Source: Sphingomonadaceae bacterium OTU29LAMAA1 (lineage in GTDB: Bacteria > Pseudomonadota > Alphaproteobacteria > Sphingomonadales > Sphingomonadaceae). From it: a stretch of 64,000 bases of DNA. The stretch spans positions 2,398,001 to 2,462,000 of the forward strand of contig CP099617.1 of the NCBI GenBank assembly GCA_024072375.1. Direction: 5' to 3'. Each line of letters begins with the position of its first letter. Position 1 is the stretch's first letter. The notes beneath the pieces were generated by a model, which ran no database searches, was not told where the DNA came from, and saw only the letters and a program-made list of their open reading frames with translations. Shown one piece after another: positions 57,676-64,000 of the stretch. A program made the translations under genes and the position numbers.

Positions 57676-59079
57676 CTAGCCGCCCAGCCCTGCGAGGGTC
57701 GCAAGGCCGAGGAACGAGAAGAAGCCCATTACGTCGGTCATCGTCGTCACGAACACCGCGGAGGACACGGCAGGATCGATGTTGAAACGGTCGAGCGTCA
57801 CCGGCACCAGCACGCCCGCCAGCCCTGCGACGAGATTGTTGGTCACCATCGCCATCGCGATGACCAGCGACAGTTCGGCATTGTGATAGAACAGATAGGT
57901 GCCGAGCCCGATCAGCACCGCGAGGCTGAGGCCATTGGCGGTCGCGATGCGGAATTCGCGCAGGATCATCCGCGCCGTATTCGAACTGGTCAGCTGGTTG
58001 GTGGCGAGTGCGCGGACGACGACGGCGAGCGTCTGCGTGCCGGCATTGCCGCCCATCCCCGACACGATCGGCATCAGCACGGCGAGCAAGGCGAAGCGTG
58101 CGATCGTCCCCTCGAACGCGCCGACCACCGATGCGGCGAGCATCGCGGTGCCGAGGTTGACGACCAGCCACGACAGGCGCGTGCGCACCGTCAGCCGGAT
58201 CGGTTCGTTGATGTCACCCTCGCCCGCGCCGGACAGGCGCAGCACGTCCTCGCCCGCCTCCTGCTGGATGATGTGGACGATGTCGTCGACGGTGATCATG
58301 CCGACCAGCCGATTGGCCGAATCCACGACCGCGGCACTGATCAGCGCGTATTTCTGGAAGCGGAGCGCAACCTCCTCCTGGTCCATGTCGACAGGGATCA
58401 GAGTCTGTTCGCGCTTCATCACATCGCCGATCGCGATGCCGCGCGGGGTGCGGAGAATCCAGGACAGCTGGCACGTGCCGACCGGATGGTGGCCGGCATC
58501 GACCACGAAGATTTCCCAGAAATCGGTCGTCAGCTCCTCGTGGTGCCGCAGGAAGTCGATCGCATCGCCGACGGTCCAGTGATCCGGCACCGCGATCAGC
58601 TCACGCTGCATCAGGCGGCCGGCGGATTCCTCGGGGTAGGACAGCGCCTCCTCGATCGCGGCACGATCGTCGGGATCGAGCGCGCGCAGCACCGCGCGCT
58701 GATCCGCTTCTTCCATGTCCTCGATGATCGCAACGGCGTCGTCGGTATCGAGTTCACTGGCGAGGTCGGCGACCTGTGTCGGGGTCAGCGCGTCGATCAG
58801 GTCTTCACGAACGTAATCGTTCATTTCGGCGAAGACGTCGCCGTCCAGCAGGTCCTTCAGCGCCTTCGCCAGCGGCCCGCGGTCCTCGTGCGGAGTAAGC
58901 TCGAACAGATCGGCGATGTCTGCCGGGTGCAGGGGTTCGACGAGCGCGCGCGCCGCCTCATCGTCGCCGTCCTCGACCGCGTCGAGCACCGCACGGACGA
59001 ATTCCGGCCGGAGGCGGTCGTCCTCGTCCAGCTCGTCCTGCTCGTTGGTGGGGGCGTCGGGAAGTTCGGTCTCGCTCAT
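57676..59079 (-). CDS. mgtE: Magnesium transporter MgtE
   Basis: 467 residues: N-terminal helical domain (about 25-145), two CBS domains (about 150-275: GRLMQRELIAVPD, MKREQTLIPVD) that sense cytosolic Mg2+ and shut the channel, and the five-helix pore domain, with the signature region PIVSGMGGNAGTQTLAVVVR (aspartate/glycine filter). The ATG at 59079 has AAGGAG upstream. Alternatively a bidirectional Co/Mg transporter; the family is clear. Confidence 0.95.
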   Translation of the reverse strand: MSETELPDAPTNEQDELDEDDRLRPEFVRAVLDAVEDGDDEAARALVEPLHPADIADLFELTPHEDRGPLAKALKDLLDGDVFAEMNDYVREDLIDALTPTQVADLASELDTDDAVAIIEDMEEADQRAVLRALDPDDRAAIEEALSYPEESAGRLMQRELIAVPDHWTVGDAIDFLRHHEELTTDFWEIFVVDAGHHPVGTCQLSWILRTPRGIAIGDVMKREQTLIPVDMDQEEVALRFQKYALISAAVVDSANRLVGMITVDDIVHIIQQEAGEDVLRLSGAGEGDINEPIRLTVRTRLSWLVVNLGTAMLAASVVGAFEGTIARFALLAVLMPIVSGMGGNAGTQTLAVVVRALATNQLTSSNTARMILREFRIATANGLSLAVLIGLGTYLFYHNAELSLVIAMAMVTNNLVAGLAGVLVPVTLDRFNIDPAVSSAVFVTTMTDVMGFFSFLGLATLAGLGG

Positions 59080-59222
59080 CGCTGCTCCTTCCCGGTGGGG
59101 CGTGCCCCGATCTGGCCTGCTTCGGGCGCGTCTACCGCGCTGCGGCACGAATGGCCACCCTCGCGCATTTGCCCTCCGGCACTTGCGACACTACCTGCCC
59201 GTCAACCACAAGAGGATAGAAT

Positions 59223-59681
59223 ATGGCCGATACCTTCGAAACCCTGACCCTGACGCTCGATGACGGCGATGTCGTCATCAAGTTCCGCTCCGACCTCGCG
59301 CCGAACCATGTCGCGCGCATTGCCGAGCTGGCCAACGAGGGCTTCTACGACGGCGTCCCCTTCCACCGCGTGATCCCCGGCTTCATGGCGCAGGGCGGCG
59401 ACGGCGGCCGCGGCGACGGCACCGGCGGATCGAGCAAGGCGAACCTGAAGCAGGAATTCTCGAAGGAGCCGCACGTCCGCGGTATCTGTTCGATGGCGCG
59501 GACCAGCGATCCGAACTCGGCGAACAGCCAGTTCTTCATCGTCTTCGACGACGCGCGCTTCCTCGACAACCAGTACACCGTGTGGGGCGAAGTGACGTCC
59601 GGCATGGAACTAATCGACGCGCTGCCAAAGGGCGAGCCGCCGCGTGCGCCGGGCAAGATCGTCAAGGCTCGCGCTGAGTGA
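59223..59681 (+). CDS. ppiB: Peptidyl-prolyl cis-trans isomerase (cyclophilin)
   Basis: 152 residues of the cyclophilin PpiB type, without signal peptide, so cytosolic. FYDGVPFHRVIPGFMAQGGD carries the catalytic Arg/Phe and Gln; SMARTSDPNSANSQFFIVFDDARFLD and YTVWGEVTSGM complete the fold. Good GAGGA upstream. Followed directly by a run of 13 G and a repeat pair. Confidence 0.95.
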   Translation: MADTFETLTLTLDDGDVVIKFRSDLAPNHVARIAELANEGFYDGVPFHRVIPGFMAQGGDGGRGDGTGGSSKANLKQEFSKEPHVRGICSMARTSDPNSANSQFFIVFDDARFLDNQYTVWGEVTSGMELIDALPKGEPPRAPGKIVKARAE

Positions 59682-59688
59682 TGTGACC

Positions 59689-59701
59689 GGGGGGGGGGGG
59701 G
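59689..59701. repeat. Poly-G run of 13
   Basis: Thirteen consecutive G residues 7 nt after the ppiB stop. No open frame crosses it, so a phase-variable gene is not supported; it may be a replication-slippage spot or a local assembly length error. Confidence 0.9.
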
Positions 59702-59731
59702 CGTTCACTGCCCCCCTCATCCACCGCCAAA

Positions 59732-59838
59732 TCCGTCATCCCCGCGAACGCCGGGACCCATGGTAGCAAGCGGCTGATGGCATGTTCCACCGCTGATCGA
59801 GCGCATCCATGGGTCCCGGCGTTCGCCGGGATGACGGA
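59732..59838. repeat. Type D inverted repeat pair (TCCGTCATCCC...)
   Basis: Two 32-nt arms (59732-59763 and 59807-59838), complementary with one mismatch: TCCGTCATCCC, GCGAACGCCGGGACCCATGG. This is the familiar sphingomonad palindrome; the 43 nt between them show nothing. They fill the space between ppiB and the LysR gene end. Confidence 0.85.
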
Positions 59839-59877
59839 ACGTTTGGGCGGGGCAATTGAAGCAGGTGGACCGGATCG

Positions 59878-60762
59878 TCAGACCTCGCCCAGGGTCCGGA
59901 TCAGCCAATCGTGGAACATCCGCACCGGCCGCTGTTGCAACGCGCGCGGGCGGCACACGAACCAGTAGCTGTACGGGCTCTCCACCACGATATCGAACAG
60001 CCGCACCAGCCGCGGGTCGCGCGCGTCCTGAAAATGGCTCTCGTGCATAAACGCGACGCCCAGCCCCTGCGCCGCCGCCTCCAGCATCAGCGCGCCCGAA
60101 TCGAAATAGTCGATCGCGAGCGGCTCGATATCGTCGACCCCCGCCGATTCGCGCCAGGCAGAAAACGTCTCGGGCATCTCGCGATGGATCAGTGCGGTCA
60201 GACCGGCGAGCTGTTCCGGCCGCGTCACCGGGTCCGGTCCCTCCAGCAGGGTCTTCGCACCGATGACGTACACCTGATTGCGGTCGAGCCGCTTGGCGTA
60301 GAGCGTCGGTTCGATCTCGCGCGACAAGGCGATCACCGCGTCCAGCCCTTCGCCCAGCCGCGCGACGCCATGCCCGGCGGTATCAATGTCGAGGTGCAGT
60401 TCGGGATGCGCGCTGCGCAACTCGCCCAGCCGCGGGAACAGCCGCTGCGAGGCGAACAGCGGCAGGATGCCGAGCCGCAGGCGCAGCACGTCGATCGTCC
60501 CGGTCATCGCCTCGACCGCGTCGGACAGGCTGTCGAGCACCGGTGCGATCTGCGCGAGCAGGCGTTCGCCGTCGCTGTTGAGCACCATCGCCTGATGCCG
60601 GCGTTCGAACAGCGGGCGGTCGATGAACCGTTCCAGCGACTGGACGCGGCGGCTGAGCGCGGGTGCGGACAGCGCGAGTTCGGTCGCGGCGGCCTTGACC
60701 GACCCCAGTCTTGCGACCTGTACGAAGGCCTCGATCGCGCCCAACGGCGGCAGCCTGCGCAT
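59878..60762 (-). CDS. LysR family transcriptional regulator (GcvA-like)
   Basis: 294 residues. N-terminal winged helix-turn-helix (GSVKAAATELALSAPALSRRVQSLE, about 19-43) and a C-terminal periplasmic-binding-like effector domain. Closest in style to GcvA, regulator of glycine cleavage, but the target cannot be inferred. Divergent from the Cdc48-like gene; their 258-nt gap contains the probable sRNA and shared promoter elements. Confidence 0.92.
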   Translation of the reverse strand: MRRLPPLGAIEAFVQVARLGSVKAAATELALSAPALSRRVQSLERFIDRPLFERRHQAMVLNSDGERLLAQIAPVLDSLSDAVEAMTGTIDVLRLRLGILPLFASQRLFPRLGELRSAHPELHLDIDTAGHGVARLGEGLDAVIALSREIEPTLYAKRLDRNQVYVIGAKTLLEGPDPVTRPEQLAGLTALIHREMPETFSAWRESAGVDDIEPLAIDYFDSGALMLEAAAQGLGVAFMHESHFQDARDPRLVRLFDIVVESPYSYWFVCRPRALQQRPVRMFHDWLIRTLGEV

Positions 60763-60839
60763 CGCCTGTCCCTCCTGCCCTTCATCTGGTTTAACGAATG
60801 CAACTTGTGCAATCGTATCGCATCTTTTCGCACTTGCAA

Positions 60840-60932
60840 CATAAAGCTGCCGGCGACAAAAAGGGCGTGCCTTTCAGGCATCCTCTCCTAAAACTTTCAC
60901 GGGCTGGCGCTTCATGCGCCGGCCCTTTTTTT
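60840..60932 (+). ncRNA. Probable trans-acting small RNA (suhB/MmgR-like)
   Basis: An intergenic transcript is suggested by three parts: a small hairpin TGCC-TTTCA-GGCA (60868-60880), an unpaired stretch TCCTCTCCT (60881-60889) complementary to Shine-Dalgarno sequences, and a strong intrinsic terminator GGGCTGGCGC-TTCAT-GCGCCGGCCC followed by seven T (60901-60932). Architecture and the anti-Shine-Dalgarno linker resemble the alphaproteobacterial suhB/alpha-r8 (MmgR) family; the precise 5' end (about 60840-60865) and the family membership need a covariance-model search. Confidence 0.55.
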
Positions 60933-61020
60933 GTCCTCTCCCGTTCGCGGGATACCCTCGCACAGGCGGAACCGCCTTCCTATCTTGCGCGCTTCGAAGG
61001 ACCTTCGAGGAACGAGTTTG

Positions 61021-63312
61021 ATGGCCGACACCGATACCCCCACCCGCAAGATCCAGGTGGCGAACAGCCGTCCGGAGGATTCCGGCCGCGGCCTCGCGCA
61101 CCTGCCGCGCAGCCTGATGGCTGCGCTGGGCGTGGGCGAAGGTGACGTGATCGAGATCGTCGGCAAGCAATCCACCCCCGCGCGCGCGGTCGGCCCCTAT
61201 CCCGAGGACGAGGGGATCGAGGTGCTGCGCATCGACGGCCTGCAACGCGCCAATGCCGGCGTCGGCGCGGGTGACTTCGTCGAGGTGCGTGCGGTGGAGT
61301 CGAAGCCCGCGACGCGTGTGGTCTTCGCGCCGGCGCAGGCGAATTTGCGCTTGCAGGGCCAGCCGCAGGCGTTGAAGCGCACCTTCTTCGGGCGGCCCTT
61401 GTGTCAGGGCGATGTGGTTGCGACCGCGGGTCACCAGCGCGTCGGCAACATGCCGCCGGGCATCCAGCAGTTCATGAACGCGCCGGCCTATGCGTTGCAG
61501 GAAATCAGGCTGGCGGTCGTGTCCGCCAGCCCCAAGGGCGTCGTCCACATCGACGAGAATACCGAGATCGAGCTGCGCCCCGAATATGAGGAGCCGACAC
61601 AGCGCCGCGCCGACGTCACCTATGACGACATCGGCGGCATGGCGCAGACGATCGACCAGTTGCGCGAAATGGTCGAGCTGCCGCTGCGCTATCCCGAACT
61701 GTTCCAGCGCCTCGGCGTCGATCCGCCCAAGGGGCTGCTGCTCTATGGCCCTCCCGGCACCGGCAAGACGCGCCTTGCCCGCGCCGTCGCGAACGAATCG
61801 GACGCGAGCTTCTTCCTGATCAACGGCCCCGAGATCATGGGGTCGGCTTATGGCGAATCGGAAGGCCGCCTGCGCGAGATATTCGAGGAAGCGGCCAAGT
61901 CCGCGCCGTCGATCGTCTTCATCGACGAGATCGATTCGATCGCCCCCAAGCGCGGCAACGTGCAGGGCGAGGCGGAGAAGCGCGTCGTCGCACAGTTGCT
62001 AACGCTGATGGACGGCCTTGAATCGCGGGCCAACCTCGTGGTGATCGCGGCGACCAACCGGCCCGAGGCGATCGACGAGGCGCTGCGCCGACCGGGCCGC
62101 TTCGATCGCGAGATCGTCGTCGGCGTACCGGACGAGCGCGGACGGCGCGAGATCCTGGGCATTCATACCCGCGGCATGCCGCTGGGCGACAAGGTCGACC
62201 TCGCCGAACTGGCGCGCACCACCTATGGCTTCGTCGGCGCAGACCTCGCTGCGCTGACCCGCGAGGCGGCGATTGAGGCCGTGCGGCGGATCATGCCGCG
62301 CCTAAACCTCGAGGAACGCACCGTGCCGCCCGAGGTGCTCGACGACCTCTCGGTGACGCGCGAGGATTTCCTCGAGGCGCTGAAGCGCGTTCAGCCGAGC
62401 GCGATGCGCGAAGTGATGGTCGAGGCCCCACGTGTGCGCTGGGAGGATGTCGGCGGGCTCGATGCGGCGCAGAACCGGCTGAAGGAAGGCGTCGAACTGC
62501 CGCTGAAGGACCCCGACGCCTTCCGCCGGCTCGGTATTCGTCCGGCCAAGGGCTTCCTGCTCTATGGCCCGCCCGGCACCGGCAAGACGTTGCTGGCGAA
62601 GGCGGTCGCGCGCGAGGCGGAGGCGAATTTCATCGCCACCAAATCGTCCGACCTGCTGAGCAAATGGTATGGCGAGAGCGAACAGCAGATCACCCGCCTG
62701 TTCCAGCGCGCGCGTCAGGTCGCGCCGTGCGTGATCTTCATCGACGAACTCGATTCGCTGGTGCCGGCGCGTGGCTCCGGTGCAGGCGAGCCGCAGGTGA
62801 CCGAGCGGGTGGTGAACACGATCCTCGCCGAGATGGACGGGCTGGAGGAATTGCAGTCGGTCGTCGTGATCGGTGCGACCAACCGGCCCAATCTGATCGA
62901 CCCGGCGCTGCTCCGGCCGGGGCGGTTCGACGAACTGGTCTATGTCGGCGTGCCGAATGCCGAGGGGCGGCGGCGCATCCTCGCGATCCAGACGCAGAAG
63001 ATGCCGCTGGCGAGCGATGTCGATCTTGACGAGGTCGCAAGGCAAACGGACCGCTTCACCGGTGCCGATCTTGAGGACGTCGTCCGCCGTGCCGGTCTGA
63101 CCGCGCTCCGCCGGTCGCTCCAGTCGGCAGAGGTGACGATGGCCGATTTCGAGGAGGCGCTCACCGAATCGCGGGCGAGCGTGACGCCGGAGATGGAGAA
63201 GGATTACGAACAGATCGCCGCGCGATTGAAGCAGGACGCCGCCGCGATCCAGCCGCTGGGTTTCATCTCACCCGGACAATTGCGAAGCCGGGGTAGCAAG
63301 GCGGACGTCTAG
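61021..63312 (+). CDS. Cdc48/VCP-like two-domain AAA+ ATPase
   Basis: 763 residues. N-terminal Cdc48 domain (about 1-185: double-psi barrel, then [11 protein letters not shown]), AAA1 with Walker A GPPGTGKT (about 244-251) and [15 protein letters not shown], and AAA2 with a second GPPGTGKT (about 517-524) and [14 protein letters not shown]. This is the archaeal/eukaryotic Cdc48 (p97) type, less common in bacteria. It probably unfolds proteins as a hexamer, with unknown adaptors. The ATG at 61021 has GAGGA 8 nt upstream. Confidence 0.93.
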   Translation: MADTDTPTRKIQVANSRPEDSGRGLAHLPRSLMAALGVGEGDVIEIVGKQSTPARAVGPYPEDEGIEVLRIDGLQRANAGVGAGDFVEVRAVESKPATRVVFAPAQANLRLQGQPQALKRTFFGRPLCQGDVVATAGHQRVGNMPPGIQQFMNAPAYALQEIRLAVVSASPKGVVHIDENTEIELRPEYEEPTQRRADVTYDDIGGMAQTIDQLREMVELPLRYPELFQRLGVDPPKGLLLYGPPGTGKTRLARAVANESDASFFLINGPEIMGSAYGESEGRLREIFEEAAKSAPSIVFIDEIDSIAPKRGNVQGEAEKRVVAQLLTLMDGLESRANLVVIAATNRPEAIDEALRRPGRFDREIVVGVPDERGRREILGIHTRGMPLGDKVDLAELARTTYGFVGADLAALTREAAIEAVRRIMPRLNLEERTVPPEVLDDLSVTREDFLEALKRVQPSAMREVMVEAPRVRWEDVGGLDAAQNRLKEGVELPLKDPDAFRRLGIRPAKGFLLYGPPGTGKTLLAKAVAREAEANFIATKSSDLLSKWYGESEQQITRLFQRARQVAPCVIFIDELDSLVPARGSGAGEPQVTERVVNTILAEMDGLEELQSVVVIGATNRPNLIDPALLRPGRFDELVYVGVPNAEGRRRILAIQTQKMPLASDVDLDEVARQTDRFTGADLEDVVRRAGLTALRRSLQSAEVTMADFEEALTESRASVTPEMEKDYEQIAARLKQDAAAIQPLGFISPGQLRSRGSKADV

Positions 63313-63373
63313 GGACGATCGACATTCAGGTTTGCAGGCGGATTTGCAAGACCGGTATTGCCCAAAGACACTC

Positions 63374-63479
63374 GTCACCCCGGACTTGTTCCGGGGTCCG
63401 CCGTGCGGCGACGGGACAAGCTGGAGCCTCTTGTCCTTCCTTTGCGGAACCGTGGACCCCGGAACAAGTCCGGGGTGAC
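63374..63479. repeat. Type A repeat pair with nested hairpin
   Basis: Two perfect 26-bp inverted copies, GTCACCCCGGACTTGTTCCG and beyond (63374-63399) and its complement (63454-63479), with a second stem GGACAAG/CTTGTCC (63414-63436) between. Fills the gap after the Cdc48-like gene and may end transcription. Same family as 2859-2885. Confidence 0.9.
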
Positions 63480-63530
63480 GGTGGATGCCGGAACGACCAT
63501 TCGATGCTGGCTAAGGATTGGCTTTAACGT

Positions 63531-63566
63531 TCTCTCACCCTCACTCTTTCGCCGGGAGAGGGAAAG
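63531..63566 (+). repeat. Type B repeat, shortened
   Basis: TCTCTCACCCTCACTCTTTCGCC-GGGAGAGGGAAAG resembles the element at 27354-27408 without its middle. Lies just before the last gene. Along with 63374-63479 it makes up most of the 296-nt gap. Confidence 0.6.
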
Positions 63567-63608
63567 TGGTGATAGGCTGAGCGCCGTCCATTCGTTCGGA
63601 GACCCGCG

Positions 63609-64000
63609 ATCTTCCATCTGATCTTCAGCTTGCCGGCCTTGCTCGTCCTCGCGCGCTTCGTCTGGCCCCTCACGCTGCCGCTGGGGATCAAGGCGATCAT
63701 CGCAGTGCTGCTGATCGCGGCCTCGCAATATCACCTCTGGAACCGCCTATCGTCGGGATCGGTGTTCTCGCCCGAATTTCCCCGGCCGTTCGTCATTGCG
63801 TTCAACTGGGCGTTCGGTGCGATCCTGTTGCTCGCGATGCTCGTGCTGGTCACCGACGCGATCCTGCTGCTCGGCAGACCCGTGCTGGGCCACTGGCCGG
63901 TCGTGCCGGACGGGGTGCGCTATGCGACGGCGGGGGTCGCGGCCTTGCTCGCCGCGATCGGTGTCGCCAATGCGATCCGGGTGCCGCCGGTGAAGGACAT
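63609..64000 (+). CDS. Metallophosphoesterase, N-terminal membrane part
   Basis: 130 residues to the window end, all of them the hydrophobic N-terminal region (four helices: FHLIFSLPALLVLARFVWPL, AIIAVLLIAASQYHLW, FNWAFGAILLLAMLVLVTDAILLL, TAGVAALLAAIGVANAIRV) of YaeI/YkuE-type phosphoesterases; the catalytic metal-binding part lies beyond the window. The apparent family start aligns with ATC at 63609, 7 nt after GGAG; the first standard start is TTG at 63630, without a Shine-Dalgarno. Family call is inference from the membrane layout and the ending VPPVKD. Confidence 0.65.
   Translation, partial: MFHLIFSLPALLVLARFVWPLTLPLGIKAIIAVLLIAASQYHLWNRLSSGSVFSPEFPRPFVIAFNWAFGAILLLAMLVLVTDAILLLGRPVLGHWPVVPDGVRYATAGVAALLAAIGVANAIRVPPVKD

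Noticed and set aside
59689..59701. Phase-variable gene at the G13 run
   Set aside because: No start, frame or gene crosses the run; it lies outside ppiB.

Overview
This is chromosomal DNA of a high-GC alphaproteobacterium, most likely Sphingomonas or a close sphingomonad. The evidence is gene content (CtrA-era DUF families DUF2312/GapR, DUF1244, DUF1489 and DUF3667; a fused DUF4130-UdgX protein; an Oar-like TonB receptor; a Cdc48-like ATPase), gene order (proA..nadD-rsfS-rlmH-envC-ctpA, rodZ-cpoB-tilS-ftsH, yebC-ruvC-ruvA-ruvB) and short palindromic repeats of the kind scattered through such genomes. No rRNA, tRNA, CRISPR array, prophage or complete insertion sequence was seen. Genes are packed tightly, with many 1-4 nt ATGA/GTGA/TGATG overlaps, so most of the window reads as long operons. 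Family names rest on motifs read by eye; no database search was possible.

Layout. 1-4.3 kb (+): the 3' end of smc, then a DNA-repair cluster of a radical SAM protein, a hemerythrin and a DUF4130-UdgX fusion. 4.35-5.9 kb: aldo/keto reductase (-) and a DedA membrane protein (+). 5.85-16.0 kb (-): a long run that starts at proA and passes through two unrecognised small genes, nadD, rsfS, rlmH, an EnvC-like LytM protein, ctpA, dsbB, coq7, a secreted protein, DUF2306, a GT-C-like membrane protein and a DJ-1/PfpI protein. 16.0-17.6 kb: DUF3667 (+) and a small secreted Rap1a-like protein (-). 17.6-25.1 kb (-): ptsP, rodZ, cpoB, tilS, ftsH. 25.2-29.8 kb: the yebC-ruvC-ruvA-ruvB region (-), interrupted by a DUF559 nuclease gene framed by perfect 39-bp inverted repeats and by an oppositely oriented exoD.

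29.9-40.0 kb: HerA-like ATPase, small DUF genes including gapR, pyk, a HAD phosphatase, rpmJ, a lipoprotein, an M14 carboxypeptidase-GNAT-gpmA operon, and purE-purK. 40.0-47.0 kb: two small envelope/hypothetical proteins, a large M16 peptidase (-) and clpB (+). 47.1-54.8 kb: a TonB-dependent receptor (-), a SUV3-like helicase plus S4 protein, fdxA and carD (+). 54.9-57.2 kb (+): three consecutive DUF2807 beta-solenoid proteins, one behind a long perfect inverted repeat that overlaps its ribosome-binding site. 57.2-64.0 kb: DUF1489 and mgtE (-), a cyclophilin (+), a LysR regulator (-), a probable small RNA with an intrinsic terminator, a two-domain Cdc48-like ATPase (+) and the start of a metallophosphoesterase (+).

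The most interesting signals are: the DUF559 cassette, whose repeat also supplies the ruvC ribosome-binding site; two genes (rlmH and the last gene) whose family start aligns with an ATC codon behind a well-placed Shine-Dalgarno sequence; the probable sRNA at about 60.84-60.93 kb; the two small genes inside the proA-nadD operon; the hairpin-controlled DUF2807 group; and the hemerythrin placed between the two halves of the radical SAM/UdgX system.
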